DNA of 64,000 nt, taken from positions 2,222,501-2,286,500 of the forward strand of contig NZ_CP032707.1 in the NCBI RefSeq assembly GCF_003627995.1, given 5' to 3'. The notes below the pieces were generated by a model. It was not told the origin of the DNA. It saw only the letters and a program-made list of their open reading frames with translations, and searched no databases. Both the position numbers and the translations under genes were made by a program. The number at the start of each line of letters is the position of its first letter. Positions within the stretch are counted from its first letter, which is position 1. Source of the stretch: Brevundimonas naejangsanensis (lineage in GTDB: Bacteria > Pseudomonadota > Alphaproteobacteria > Caulobacterales > Caulobacteraceae). This document shows, piece by piece, positions 1-14,363 of the stretch.

Positions 1-49
1 CGCGGCGGCGACGGCGACCATCCTGTCCATCGTCGCCGGCCTGCTCTGA
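1..49 (+). CDS. 3' end of an upstream gene (partial)
   Basis: Frame 2 is open from the window edge to a TGA at 47-49 and encodes a hydrophobic tail ending SIVAGLL, as expected for the last transmembrane segment of a membrane protein. Too little is present to name the gene. It converges on the minus-strand DUF2147 gene with only one base between the stop codons. Confidence 0.4.
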   Translation, partial: AAATATILSIVAGLL

Positions 50-50
50 C

Positions 51-473
51 CTAGCGCACTCGCGTCCAGGTCTGGGTCTTGCACAGGGGGGCGACGATGC
101 AGCCGCGCAGGCGCAGGGTGTCGGCGTCCGTCAGGGTGATGGTCCCGCGATAGGTCCCGCCGTCGGCTGGATTATAGACCGAGCCGCCGCGCCATTCGGT
201 CGGGCCGCCGGTGAAGCCGCTGAGCATCGGCAGGTTGCGCAGGGTGCGCCCGCGCAGGGACTGGTCCTTGTTCCGCTCATCATGGGCATTGGGATCGCGG
301 CGGATGTGATCCGAGGTCACCAAGGTCCCGCACAGGGCCTGGCCGCAGCGCTCGATGCGCACCTGGCCGCCGTTGGTCGGGGTCTGCCACAGACCGGTCG
401 GGTCGCCGGCCAGGGCGGGAGAAGCAAGGGCGGCCAAGCTTGCCGCAAGGGCGAGAAACAGCGGGGGCTTCAT
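51..473 (-). CDS. DUF2147 family secreted protein
   Basis: 140 aa. The N-terminus (MKPPLFLALAASLAALASPALAG) is a clear Sec signal peptide with an AxA cleavage site near residue 22, so the mature protein is periplasmic. The body starts with GLWQTP, contains two Cys-containing turns (ERCGQALCG and GCIVAPLCKTQTW) and ends in a W-x-R motif, which is the DUF2147 pattern. DUF2147 proteins are small secreted beta-rich proteins of unknown function common in proteobacteria. The ATG start puts the signal peptide right at the N-terminus. No functional link to its neighbours is visible. Confidence 0.85.
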   Translation of the reverse strand: MKPPLFLALAASLAALASPALAGDPTGLWQTPTNGGQVRIERCGQALCGTLVTSDHIRRDPNAHDERNKDQSLRGRTLRNLPMLSGFTGGPTEWRGGSVYNPADGGTYRGTITLTDADTLRLRGCIVAPLCKTQTWTRVR

Positions 474-542
474 GGGCGTTTCCTCCGTTTGGCCTGACGC
501 TGATCCCGGCTGGCGACGGAAGCAAGACCTTTTGCGAGGGCG

Positions 543-1145
543 TCAGCGCGTCCGCTTCGGCCGAGCCGAGGAGCACGGGCTGTAGCCGACGGCGTTCAGG
601 CGGCCCAGGCTGATTCCCGCGGCCTCGGCCAGGGAGGCGACGCAGGTCGCCTGATGCAGTTGCAGCGCCGCCAGCGCCACGGAGGCGCAGGCGAAGGCGT
701 CCTCGGCCGCGTCGTGGTGGCGGAAGGCGACCCCCAGTTCGGCGCAGACGTTGTTCAGCTTGTGCGAGGTGAAGTCAGGCCAGCTGATCTGGGCCAGCTT
801 GACCGTGCACAGGTAGTCGAACTCGGGATAGGCCAGGCCGTAGTGGTCGCAGGTGTTGCGGATCACGCTGACGTCGAAGGCAGCGTTGTGGGCCAGGACC
901 GTCCGCCCTTCCAGACGCGGCGCGATGGCGGCCAGGACGGCGGGGAACTCCTCGGCGTCCTCCACTTGTTCGGGGCCGATGCCGTGGAAGGCGATGTTGA
1001 AGCCGGCGAAGCGCATCCCGGGCGGGCGGATGTAGTGGTGCTCAACGGACTCGATGACGCCGTCGTTGATCCAGGCCAGGCCGATGGAGCAGGGGCTGGC
1101 GCGCTGCTCGTTGGCGGTTTCGAAGTCGATGGCGACGGCGTGCAT
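543..1145 (-). CDS. 3'-5' exonuclease, DnaQ/epsilon-like (DEDDh)
   Basis: 200 aa. Exo I motif DFETAN is at residues 7-12, Exo II is in the HNAAFD segment near residue 94 and Exo III is HDAAEDA near residue 147, together the DEDDh signature. Such proteins are stand-alone proofreading-type exonucleases of the DNA polymerase III epsilon superfamily that release nucleotides from 3' ends with two metal ions. The polypeptide is short, with no polymerase-binding tail that I can recognise, so it may act in repair or RNA trimming rather than as the replicative epsilon subunit. It lies in the opposite orientation to the peptidase downstream and shares its strand with ligA, separated from it by a palindromic repeat block. 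Confidence 0.88.
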   Translation of the reverse strand: MHAVAIDFETANEQRASPCSIGLAWINDGVIESVEHHYIRPPGMRFAGFNIAFHGIGPEQVEDAEEFPAVLAAIAPRLEGRTVLAHNAAFDVSVIRNTCDHYGLAYPEFDYLCTVKLAQISWPDFTSHKLNNVCAELGVAFRHHDAAEDAFACASVALAALQLHQATCVASLAEAAGISLGRLNAVGYSPCSSARPKRTR

Positions 1146-1193
1146 CAGGCGAATCTAGCTTTGAATGATGTGAGCGTTGCTGAGTTCACAAAG

Positions 1194-1343
1194 CCCTCCC
1201 CCTCGATGGGGGAGGGTTGGGTGGGGGTGAAGGCAGGGCGTTTTCTTATCAAGAAACCAGACGGCGCCAGCGTCTCATGCGCCCGACTGGAGAGGTCTCG
1301 CCCGCACCCCCATCCCCGCCCTTCCCCCATCGAGGGGGAAGGG
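1194..1343. repeat. Inverted pair of GC-rich palindromic repeat units
   Basis: Two palindromes, 1194-1216 (CCCTCCCCC-TCGA-TGGGGGAGGG type) and 1319-1343, face each other. Each is flanked on its inner side by a GGGTGGGGGTGA-type arm in inverted order. The same unit recurs at 9938-9985 and 10050-10087. This is a REP-like dispersed element in a gap between minus-strand genes, and may act as a transcript end. Confidence 0.7.
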
Positions 1344-1361
1344 AGAAGAAGCGGCCGGTGC

Positions 1362-3794
<2,433 letters not shown>

Positions 3795-3835
3795 CTAGAG
3801 AGCAGGGTTGTGGCCGCTGGCCTCATTCCTCACTC

Positions 3836-3864
3836 GTCAGCCTCGGGACAAGCCCGAGGATGAC
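3836..3864. repeat. Intergenic hairpin repeat
   Basis: An inverted repeat GTCA(g)CCTCGGG-ACAAG-CCCGAGG(a)TGAC lies between the divergent ligA and peptidase genes. It could be a small dispersed repeat or a transcript-level hairpin. No T-run follows, so it is not a standard terminator. Confidence 0.5.
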
Positions 3865-3932
3865 GAAGCAATAGGGGCGATGGGAGAGGAAGCCTTTCGT
3901 CGTTTCGTCGTCCCATCTCGCCGGAGCCGTCT

Positions 3933-4895
3933 ATGCGTCCTGTCCTCGCCAGCCTGTCCGTGATCGCCGCCGCCCTGACGCTGGCGGCCTGCGAGACGAC
4001 GAGCGTCCCGGCCGCGCCGGAAACGCCCGTCGCCGCCGCCTCGGCCGACTACGCCCAGCTGATGGAGGACCTGCGCATCCTGTCGGCCGACGACATGCAG
4101 GGCCGCGACACCGGATCAGAGGGCGGCGCCAGGGCGCGCGAGTATATCGTCGGACGGCTCGAGGCTCTGGGCGTCCAGCCCTCGCCGATGGGACGACTGC
4201 AGCCGTGGGAGATGCAGGGCCGTACGCGCGAGGGCGCGAAAACCTTCAACGGGACCAATATCATCGGCGTCATTCCCGGCACGCGCGTGGCCGACAAATA
4301 CATCGTGGTGACGGCCCACTATGACCACGTCGGGGCCAACGACGGCCAGATCTACAACGGCGCCGACGACAACGCCTCGGGCGTGGCGACCATGCTGGAG
4401 CTGGCCAGGCGGCTGAAGGCGAGCCCGCCGGAGCACACCGTGCTGATCGTCGCCCTGGACGGCGAGGAGCGGGGGCTGCTGGGCGCCAAACGCTTCGTCG
4501 AGGCGCCCCCGATGCCGCTGTCGTCGATCTCGATGAATCTGAATTTCGACATGACGGCGCGGGCGGACAGCGACGGCAAGCTGTGGGTCACGGGAACTTA
4601 TCAACACCCGTATTTCCGCCCGGTGCTGGAGCGTCTGCCGGCGCGCGCGAACGTCGCCCTGGCCTTCGGCAAGGACACGCCCGAGGACAAGGGCGCCGAC
4701 AACTGGGTCGAGGCGTCAGACCACGGGGCCTTCCACCGGGCGGGCCTGCCGTTCCTCTATTTCGGCGTGAACTACCACCCCGACTATCACCGGCCGACCG
4801 ACGACTTCGAGAAGATCAATCCGGCCGTGTTCCAGGACTCGACCGAATTGGCCATCGCCGGGTTCCGCGCGCTGGACGCCTGGCTGGACCAGTAG
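3933..4895 (+). CDS. M28 family zinc aminopeptidase, lipoprotein
   Basis: 320 aa. A lipoprotein signal peptide ends in LTLAAC (lipobox, Cys about residue 19), so the enzyme should be anchored in an envelope membrane. The two-zinc M28 site is intact: H in AHYDHVG, bridging D in GADDNASG, E-E in DGEERGLLG, D in NLNFDM and H in HPDYHRPTDDF. M28 enzymes remove N-terminal amino acids from peptides. The gene is transcribed away from ligA. The DNA is typical core sequence. Confidence 0.92.
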   Translation: MRPVLASLSVIAAALTLAACETTSVPAAPETPVAAASADYAQLMEDLRILSADDMQGRDTGSEGGARAREYIVGRLEALGVQPSPMGRLQPWEMQGRTREGAKTFNGTNIIGVIPGTRVADKYIVVTAHYDHVGANDGQIYNGADDNASGVATMLELARRLKASPPEHTVLIVALDGEERGLLGAKRFVEAPPMPLSSISMNLNFDMTARADSDGKLWVTGTYQHPYFRPVLERLPARANVALAFGKDTPEDKGADNWVEASDHGAFHRAGLPFLYFGVNYHPDYHRPTDDFEKINPAVFQDSTELAIAGFRALDAWLDQ

Positions 4896-4992
4896 CGCGG
4901 GTTCGCGAGCGAAAGTCGCTCGCAAACAAAGAGCTTGCGCGGCGCGCCCAAGGGGCGTTTGGCTGGCCCCCTAACAGGGGGATACAAGCGTT

Positions 4993-5616
4993 ATGTCAGC
5001 AGTGCAGGGTTTTGATCTTCAGAAGGTCCAGAGGGTGCGCAAGATCGCTCTGGCGGCGGCGCTTGCGGTGATTTTGGGGCTGGCCTTCGTGACGCGACCC
5101 AACTGGGGCTCAGACGGGCTGCACGAGGGGCTGGAAGCCGTCGGCCTGTGCCTGATCGTTATCTGCATCGTCGGCCGGGCCTGGTGCTCCCTCTACATCG
5201 GGGGCCGCAAGAAGGCTGAGATCGTCGATCGCGGTCCCTATTCGATTAGCCGCAACCCGCTGTATATCTTCAGCTTCATGGGCGCCTTCGGCGTCGGCGC
5301 CCAGACCGGCAGCCTGACCATGGCGACGATGTTCCTGGTCCTGACCGTCGCCGTCTTCTACGCCACGGTGAAGCGCGAGGAGGCCTGGCTGAGCGGCGCC
5401 TTCGGCGAGGCCTACGCGGCCTATTGCGCCCGCACCCCGCGCTTCGGGCCGGATTTCTCCAAATGGCGGGACGTGGAAACGCTGGACGTTCGGCCGCGCT
5501 TCTTCCTGACCACCCTACGCGACGGCCTGGTCTTCCTGCTGGCCGTGCCGCTGTTCGAATCGGTCGAACGCTTGCAGGACCTCGGCTGGCTGTCGACCCT
5601 GATCCACCTGCCGTAA
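4993..5616 (+). CDS. Isoprenylcysteine carboxyl methyltransferase-like membrane enzyme
   Basis: 207 aa with several hydrophobic segments. The segment GPYSISRNPLYI...VKREEAWLSGAFGEAYAAYCARTPRF is the signature of the ICMT/phospholipid methyltransferase superfamily: R-N-P for SAM binding, then E-E-x-x-L and the Y-x-x-Y-x-x-R-x-x-R-F box. In bacteria these are integral membrane SAM-dependent methyltransferases of mostly unknown substrate. The stop codon directly abuts the next ATG, so the two genes form an operon. The substrate cannot be deduced. Confidence 0.8.
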   Translation: MSAVQGFDLQKVQRVRKIALAAALAVILGLAFVTRPNWGSDGLHEGLEAVGLCLIVICIVGRAWCSLYIGGRKKAEIVDRGPYSISRNPLYIFSFMGAFGVGAQTGSLTMATMFLVLTVAVFYATVKREEAWLSGAFGEAYAAYCARTPRFGPDFSKWRDVETLDVRPRFFLTTLRDGLVFLLAVPLFESVERLQDLGWLSTLIHLP

Positions 5617-6168
5617 ATGCGGACGGGGATCGCCTTGGCGGCGGGCCTGCTGCTCGCCGTGGCCGCCTGCGGCCGCTCGGACCGTGCGGCGGAAACGCCG
5701 CCGCCGACGCGCGCGGCGGCCTTCAGTCACGCCCTCCCCGAGGACATTTCGGGCTACTACCTTCCGACCCGGGAGGTGCGGGTCGACAACTGGCGGCTGC
5801 ACCACGTCTTCATGGGTCAGGTCCCCGACTTCATCGCCTGGGAGGCGGGCGGCCGCACGCCGGGGTTCGCGCCGGTGATGATCGAGTTCGAGGATATGAC
5901 GGGGCCGCCTCTGGCGACCGACGCGGGCGAGCGGCGACGCCGCCTGCGGCTGATTCCCGCCGCCTATGCCGTGACGGACCGGGAGGTTCGCTTCGCGGCG
6001 CTGTCGGGCGGGCTGGACGAGGTGTCGTTCGAGGGGCGGCTGGATCAGGACGCCCTGTCCCATGCGCGCCGCAACCTGGGCGACGAGGGCGCGGTCCTGA
6101 AGGGACGGCTGAAGGTCGGGAACCGGACCTTCGACGGGGTGTCGCTGCGCTGGTGGGCGGGGGACTGA
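5617..6168 (+). CDS. Hypothetical lipoprotein
   Basis: 183 aa. The N-terminus MRTGIALAAGLLLAVAACGR is a lipoprotein signal with lipobox AVAAC. The mature part has GYYLPTREVRVDNWRLHHVFMG near its start and the C-terminus reads FDGVSLRWWAGD. I do not recognise a named domain. It starts at the base after the stop codon of the ICMT-like gene, so the two are almost certainly cotranscribed and translationally coupled. A role at the envelope is inferred only from the lipobox. Confidence 0.75.
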   Translation: MRTGIALAAGLLLAVAACGRSDRAAETPPPTRAAAFSHALPEDISGYYLPTREVRVDNWRLHHVFMGQVPDFIAWEAGGRTPGFAPVMIEFEDMTGPPLATDAGERRRRLRLIPAAYAVTDREVRFAALSGGLDEVSFEGRLDQDALSHARRNLGDEGAVLKGRLKVGNRTFDGVSLRWWAGD

Positions 6169-6174
6169 GCTTCT

Positions 6175-6297
6175 CCTCCCCATGACATGGGGAGGTGGCG
6201 CAGCGCCGAAGGCGCCGTGACGGAGGGGCCGCTTGGTCTTGCCGCTGCAAGCCCCTCCACCACTACGTGGTCCTCCTCCCCACAGAGTGGGGAGGAG
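6175..6297. repeat. Composite palindromic repeat with two CCTCCCC hairpins
   Basis: A perfect 10-bp inverted repeat with a 1-nt loop (6175-6184 / 6186-6195, CCTCCCCATG arms) and a perfect 11-bp one (6273-6283 / 6287-6297, CTCCTCCCCAC arms) bracket a GC-rich centre with further small palindromes. The element sits between two convergent genes and may terminate both transcripts. It is a different repeat kind from the 1194-1343 unit. Confidence 0.65.
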
Positions 6298-6305
6298 AGT
6301 TATGT

Positions 6306-6770
6306 TCAGGCCACGGTGGCCTTGACGATCTTGCCCGGAGCGCGGGGCGGCTCGCCCTTCGGCAGGGCGTCGACGTGTTCCATGCCTTCGATCACTTCGC
6401 CCCAGACGGTGTACTGGCCGTCCAGGAAGCGGGCGTCGTCGAAGCAGATGAAGAACTGCGAGTTGGCGCTGTTCGGGTCCGAGGTGCGGGCCATGGAGCA
6501 GACGCCGCGCACGTGCGGCTCCTTCGAGAACTCCTGCTTCAGGTTCGGCTTGGACGAACCCGAGGTGCCGGTGCCCGTCGGGTCGCCGCCCTGGGCCATG
6601 AAGCCCGGAATCACGCGGTGGAAGACCACGCCGTCGTAGAAGCCTTCCTTGGCCAGGTCGGTGATCTGCTTGACGTGGTTCGGGGCCAAGTCGTCGCGCA
6701 GCTTGATCACCACATTGCGTTCGGCGCCGTCGCCGGTGTCCAGGGTGAAGGTCAGGGTTTGGTCGGCCAT
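6306..6770 (-). CDS. ppiB: Peptidyl-prolyl cis-trans isomerase, cyclophilin type
   Basis: 154 aa, the normal size of a cytoplasmic bacterial cyclophilin, with no signal peptide. The catalytic core is clear: GVVFHRVIPGFMAQGGDPTGTG carries the active-site Arg and the F-M-x-Q-G-G-D motif, followed by GVCSMARTSDPNSANSQFFI and FGEVIEGMEHVDAL-type segments. It catalyses cis-trans isomerisation of X-Pro bonds and assists protein folding. It is convergent with the upstream lipoprotein and divergent from rlmE, with about 80 bp between the two starts. Confidence 0.93.
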   Translation of the reverse strand: MADQTLTFTLDTGDGAERNVVIKLRDDLAPNHVKQITDLAKEGFYDGVVFHRVIPGFMAQGGDPTGTGTSGSSKPNLKQEFSKEPHVRGVCSMARTSDPNSANSQFFICFDDARFLDGQYTVWGEVIEGMEHVDALPKGEPPRAPGKIVKATVA

Positions 6771-6850
6771 CGAGCGCTCCTTGAGGTTATGCGAGCCGGA
6801 AATGTGCGCGGGTCATAGCGGCTGAACGTCGTCAGGGCTATGTGGGAAGC

Positions 6851-7573
6851 ATGAGTGAAGACGAAAAGCCCGCCGACAAGCCTCAGGAACGCCGCCGCAT
6901 GGTGCGCCTGCCTACGGGCGGCACAGCGGCCGGACGCAAGGTCGGCCAGAAGATCAAGACGGCGGACAAGAAGACCCTGTCGAGCCAGGCCTGGATCAAG
7001 CGACAGCTGTCGGACCAGTGGTCCGAGCGCGCCCGGGCCGAAGGCTGGCGCAGCCGCGCGGCCTTCAAGCTGATGGAGATCGACGACAAGTACCGGCTGA
7101 TCAGGCGCGGCTCGCGGGTCATCGACCTGGGCGCGGCGCCGGGCGGCTGGGTGCAGGTAGCGCTGGATCGGGGAGCGGCGGCGGTGGCGGGCGTGGACCT
7201 GCTGATGATCGAGCCGATTCCCGGCGCGACCCTGTTGCAGGCCGACTTCACCGACCCGGGCGTGGATCAGCAGATGCTGGACGCCATCGGCGGCCCGCCG
7301 GATCTGGTGCTGTCGGACATGGCGCACAATACGGTCGGCCATCGCCAGACGGACCACCTGAAGATCATCGCCCTGATCGAGATCGCGGCCGACTTCGCCA
7401 TCCGCACCCTGCGGCCGGGCGGGAATTTCGTGTCGAAGAACTTCCAGGGCGGCGACGCCGGCGGGGTGCTGACGCGCCTGCGCGAGGAGTTCGAGACGGT
7501 GAAATACGTGAAGCCGGAGTCGAGCCGCAAGGGCAGCGCCGAGGTCTTCCTGGTGGCGCTGAACAAGCGGTAG
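6851..7573 (+). CDS. rlmE: 23S rRNA (uridine-2'-O-)-methyltransferase RlmE
   Basis: 240 aa from ATG at 6851. A GTG at 6842 would add three residues. RlmE (FtsJ/RrmJ) methylates the 2'-O of U2552 in the A loop of 23S rRNA during late 50S assembly. The SAM loop VIDLGAAPGGWVQVA and the K-D-K-E catalytic tetrad are visible: K in FKLMEIDDKY, D in LVLSDMAHNTVGH, K in VSKNFQGG and E in GSAEVFLVAL. A basic N-terminal extension of about 50 residues precedes the Rossmann domain, as is usual in alphaproteobacteria. Confidence 0.95.
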   Translation: MSEDEKPADKPQERRRMVRLPTGGTAAGRKVGQKIKTADKKTLSSQAWIKRQLSDQWSERARAEGWRSRAAFKLMEIDDKYRLIRRGSRVIDLGAAPGGWVQVALDRGAAAVAGVDLLMIEPIPGATLLQADFTDPGVDQQMLDAIGGPPDLVLSDMAHNTVGHRQTDHLKIIALIEIAADFAIRTLRPGGNFVSKNFQGGDAGGVLTRLREEFETVKYVKPESSRKGSAEVFLVALNKR

Positions 7574-7585
7574 GGCCCCTCTACG

Positions 7586-7715
7586 CCGCTCATCCCGGCG
7601 GACGCCGGGATCCAGTCCTTTGGCCACGCACACGCCGACTTGCGGCCAGAACGATTCTTTTCAGTCGGAGCGTCTGAGGTTCTCACTGGATCCCGGCGTC
7701 CGCCGGGATGAGCGG
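7586..7715. repeat. 30-nt perfect inverted repeat between convergent genes
   Basis: Positions 7586-7615 and 7686-7715 are exact reverse complements over 30 nt, each itself containing the palindrome ATCCCGGCG...CGCCGGGAT. The pair lies between rlmE and the convergent DUF2061 gene, where a large stem could stop transcription from both sides. The unit resembles a dispersed repeat and is distinct from the other two kinds in this window. Confidence 0.75.
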
Positions 7716-7736
7716 TGGAGGGGTACAGGTTGCACC

Positions 7737-9884
<2,148 letters not shown>

Positions 9885-9890
9885 TCTGAT

Positions 9891-9926
9891 CCGCTCCCGG
9901 CCCCGGTCGGGAGCGGTTTTGTTTTG
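9891..9926 (+). terminator. Rho-independent terminator of guaB
   Basis: CCGCTCCCG (9891-9899) pairs perfectly with CGGGAGCGG (9908-9916) and is followed by TTTTGTTTTG. It starts six bases after the guaB stop codon. Confidence 0.88.
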
Positions 9927-9937
9927 AGAAGAGCAGT

Positions 9938-10087
9938 CCCTTCCCCCTCGATGGGGGAAGGGCAGGGATGGGGGTGAGGGCGCGACGGTCAAGGCGAGGC
10001 GTTGGAGACGTATCGGCGTCTCGGGCGACTTCGCTGGAAATGGTTTGCCGGCACCCCCACCCAACCCTCCCCCATCGAGGGGGAGGG
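9938..10087. repeat. Second copy of the GC-rich inverted repeat pair
   Basis: Palindromes at 9938-9962 and 10065-10087, with inner GGGATGGGGGTGA-type and CACCCCCACCC-type arms, form the same inverted pair as 1194-1343. The block lies between the guaB terminator and the MAPEG gene and reaches almost to that gene's ribosome-binding site. Confidence 0.7.
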
Positions 10088-10127
10088 CTTTCGGTTCGGG
10101 TTTCAGGGACGAGAAAGGAAGGCGGGC

Positions 10128-10526
10128 GTGACCAGTGAACTGTCCTATCTGGCGGCGACGCTGGTCCTCGCCCTGGTCCAGATTCTGTTGCCCGCCTTCG
10201 CCCGGACCCGCGAGTTCGGCCTGGACTGGAACGCCGGTCCTCGGGACGCGACGCCCGAAACCAAGAGCCGGCTGACCGGCCGTCTGCAGCGCGCCCAAGC
10301 CAATCTGTTCGAGACCCTGCCGCTGTTCATCGGCGCCGTGCTGATCGCCCATGCGGCGGACCGGACCGGCGCGCTGACGTCATTGGGCGCGGCCCTCTAC
10401 TTCTGGGCCCGCGTCGCCTATATCCCACTCTACGCCCTGGGCGTTCCCTATATCCGGTCGCTGGTGTGGCTGGTCTCGCTGGCGGGACTGGTGCTGTGCC
10501 TTCTGGCCCTTTTCATCCGAGTCTGA
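10128..10526 (+). CDS. MAPEG family membrane protein
   Basis: 132 aa from GTG at 10128, chosen because AAAGGAAGG (10114-10122) lies at good distance and because the upstream in-frame codons run through the palindromic repeat. Four hydrophobic helices and the segment RLQRAQANLFETLPLFIGAVLIAH are diagnostic of MAPEG (membrane-associated eicosanoid/glutathione metabolism) proteins, whose E-x-x-x-x-F motif is here NLFETLPLF. Bacterial members are membrane-bound and mostly uncharacterised, and some have glutathione transferase activity. The stop is one base before the methyltransferase start. Confidence 0.85.
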   Translation: MTSELSYLAATLVLALVQILLPAFARTREFGLDWNAGPRDATPETKSRLTGRLQRAQANLFETLPLFIGAVLIAHAADRTGALTSLGAALYFWARVAYIPLYALGVPYIRSLVWLVSLAGLVLCLLALFIRV

Positions 10527-10527
10527 T

Positions 10528-11823
10528 TTGACCCCAGCCGCCCGCCTGGCCGCCGCCGCCGCCATCCTCGACAGCATCGCCCAGGGCCGCCAGCCCGCAG
10601 ACGCCGTGCTCAAGGCCTGGAGCCAGCAGAACCGCTATGCCGGTTCGGGCGACCGCCGCGCCATCGCCGAGCGCGTCTATCAGGTGCTGCGTGCGCGCGG
10701 CCGCCTGTCGGCCTTCATGGGCGGGCGTCAGGACGGACGCGCCCTGATTGTCGGCGCCCTGTCGCTGCTGGACGGCGCGACGCTGGAGGAGATCGAAGGC
10801 CTCTACAACGGCGAAGGCTATGGCCCGCGCCCCCTGTCCAAGCATGAACGCGGCCGTCTGGCCGCGGGCGAGGACGCGGCCGACCTGGCCGAGGTCGCCC
10901 TGCCGGACTTCGTCACGGCGGACCTCAAGGCGGTCCACGGCGACCGTTGGCGCGAAGAGGTCGAGGCCCTGAGCGCCCGGGCGCCGGTCGACCTGCGGGT
11001 CAACGCCCTGCGCGCCACGATGGAGGAGGTCGAGGCCGAACTGCGCGACGCGGGCCTGTCGCCCCAGCGCACGGACCTGTCGGCCTGGGGCCTGCGGCTG
11101 GACGCCGAGCCCGCGCCGAACGTGCAGCCGCTGGAGGGCTTCCAGAACGGTCATTTCGAGATTCAGGACGAGGCCAGCCAGGTCGTCGGCTGGCTGGCCG
11201 GCGCCTTCCCCGGCGCGACGGTGGTGGATTACTGCGCGGGCGGCGGCGGCAAGACGCTGGGTCTGGTGCAGGCCATGCAGGGGCAGGGGGCGCTGGTCGC
11301 CTGCGACGTCTCGGCCAAGCGTCTGGACAATGTGAAGCCGCGCCTGGCGCGGGCGGGCGTCGAGGCGGACCTGCGCCTGCTGGGCACGAACGGCGGCGGG
11401 GTCAAGGACCTGAACGATCAGGCCGATGTGGTGCTGGTCGACGCGCCCTGCTCGGGCTCGGGCGCCTGGCGGCGCCGGCCGGAGGACATCTGGCGCCTGA
11501 CGCCCGAAGAGGTCGCGCGCCTGCACGCCCTTCAGGTCCGCATCCTGGGCCAGGCGACCAAGCTGGTGCGGCCGGGCGGGCGCCTGGCCTATGTCACCTG
11601 CTCGGTCCTGAGCGCCGAGAACGAGGCCAGCGCCGCCGCCTTCGAGGCCGCGCACCCGGATTTCCGCCCGGTCGCCATCGCCGATGCGGCGCACAGCGCG
11701 GACCTGACCGAGGCCGGGCGCGACCGCTTGACCGCCCTGGCCGACGGCCATCGCCTGCGCCTGTCGCCGGCCGCCAGCGGCACGGACGGCTTCTTCGTCG
11801 CCCTGTATGAGCGCGCCGCGTGA
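10528..11823 (+). CDS. RsmB/NOP2 family rRNA cytosine-C5 methyltransferase
   Basis: 431 aa. The N-terminal half is an RsmB-like NusB-type helical region. The C-terminal half is the SAM domain, with motif I VVDYCAGGGGKTLGL, motif IV LVDAPCSGSGAWRRRPE (Cys of the PC motif) and motif VI YVTCSVLSAENE (second Cys), the two-cysteine catalytic arrangement of the family. Its best-known member methylates C967 of 16S rRNA. The start is a TTG at 10528, one base after the MAPEG stop. The next gene overlaps its stop by 4 nt, so MAPEG, this gene, the nucleosidase and guaA look like one operon. Confidence 0.9.
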   Translation: MTPAARLAAAAAILDSIAQGRQPADAVLKAWSQQNRYAGSGDRRAIAERVYQVLRARGRLSAFMGGRQDGRALIVGALSLLDGATLEEIEGLYNGEGYGPRPLSKHERGRLAAGEDAADLAEVALPDFVTADLKAVHGDRWREEVEALSARAPVDLRVNALRATMEEVEAELRDAGLSPQRTDLSAWGLRLDAEPAPNVQPLEGFQNGHFEIQDEASQVVGWLAGAFPGATVVDYCAGGGGKTLGLVQAMQGQGALVACDVSAKRLDNVKPRLARAGVEADLRLLGTNGGGVKDLNDQADVVLVDAPCSGSGAWRRRPEDIWRLTPEEVARLHALQVRILGQATKLVRPGGRLAYVTCSVLSAENEASAAAFEAAHPDFRPVAIADAAHSADLTEAGRDRLTALADGHRLRLSPAASGTDGFFVALYERAA

Positions 11824-12511
11824 GGCTGGAGCGCTACGGCGCGGTGACGGTCCTGCCCGTCATGGCGGCTCCGGCCGAATACGGCGAACATCTGCGCGCC
11901 CGCATCGACCCGTTGATGACCGGCATCGGGCCGGTGGAGGGGGCGGTCGCCCTGACCAGCGCCCTGGCGCGGCTGGAGGCGAGGGGGGAGACGCCGGATC
12001 TGATCCTGTCGCTGGGTTCGTGCGGCTCGCGGGCGCTGGAGCATGCGGCGGTCTATCAGGCGTCGTCGGTGGCCTATCGCGACATGGACGCCAGTCCGCT
12101 GGGCTTTGCGAAGGGGGTGACGCCGCTTCTGGACCTGCCCGCCGTCCTGCCGCTGCCGTGCCCCATCCCCGGCGTGCCGACCGCGCGCCTGTCGACCGGC
12201 GGGAACGTCGTCTCGGGCGCCGCCTATGACGCCATCGACGCCGAGATGGTGGACATGGAGACCTGGGCCCTGGTGCGGGCGGCGCAGACCTTCGGCCTGC
12301 CGCTGGTCGCGCTGCGCGGGGTGTCGGACGGCAAGGCCGAGCTGACCGGCCTGCACGACTGGACCTCGACCCTGCATCTGGTGGACGAGAACCTGGCCCA
12401 GGCCGTCGACGGCCTGATCGAGGTGCTGACCAACTCAGGCCTGTCCGCCCTTGAAATTCCGGCCCTGCAGGGCCAAACCCTCGCGCAATCGCTCGCCCCG
12501 GATTCGACCTC

Positions 12512-12515
<4 letters not shown>
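11820..12515 (+). CDS. MTA/SAH nucleosidase-like phosphorylase superfamily protein
   Basis: 231 aa with a GTG start overlapping the preceding TGA. The fold markers are [14 protein letters not shown] near residue 65, then [15 protein letters not shown] (the M-E-x-E/T-W nucleoside-binding region) and [11 protein letters not shown], which carries the catalytic Asp of 5'-methylthioadenosine/S-adenosylhomocysteine nucleosidases. Such enzymes hydrolyse the N-glycosidic bond of MTA and SAH, recycling the by-product of SAM-dependent methylation. This fits a position right after a methyltransferase. The substrate is inferred from family only. Confidence 0.82.
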
Positions 12516-14074
<1,559 letters not shown>

Positions 14075-14149
14075 TTCAGGCCTTTCGGAGCCTTTCGAGA
14101 TCACTTGAGAAGCTGTCGATAAGTCACTGACGTAAAAGTGAATTCTGAC

Positions 14150-14185
14150 GAGACCCTTCGAAGCCTTTCGGAGGGTCTCTCTTTT
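14150..14185 (+). terminator. Terminator downstream of guaA
   Basis: GAGACCCTTCG (14150-14160) pairs with CGGAGGGTCTC (14169-14179) with one mismatch and is followed by TCTTTTG. It should end the guaA transcript just inside the island junction. Confidence 0.75.
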
Positions 14186-14264
14186 GTGATGACGGCTTGC
14201 CGGACGGTCTCGCAGCCGTTGCCTCCGCTGACTCTGCTCCATACCGTCACCGGGTCCAGGGCGT

Positions 14265-14349
14265 CCTGACGGTCTTTTTTCTCAACAAGCTTTTGAATTG
14301 TTTGGGAAAAACTACCGCTAGAGACCCCGAAAACGCCTGACGGTCTTTT
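14265..14349 (+). repeat. 14-bp direct repeat in front of the integrase
   Basis: CCTGACGGTCTTTT occurs at 14265-14278 and again at 14336-14349, the second copy ending at the ribosome-binding site of the integrase. Such repeats beside int are candidates for arm-type binding sites of the integrase or its excisionase. Confidence 0.6.
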
Positions 14350-14363
14350 GGAGGGGAAGTGGC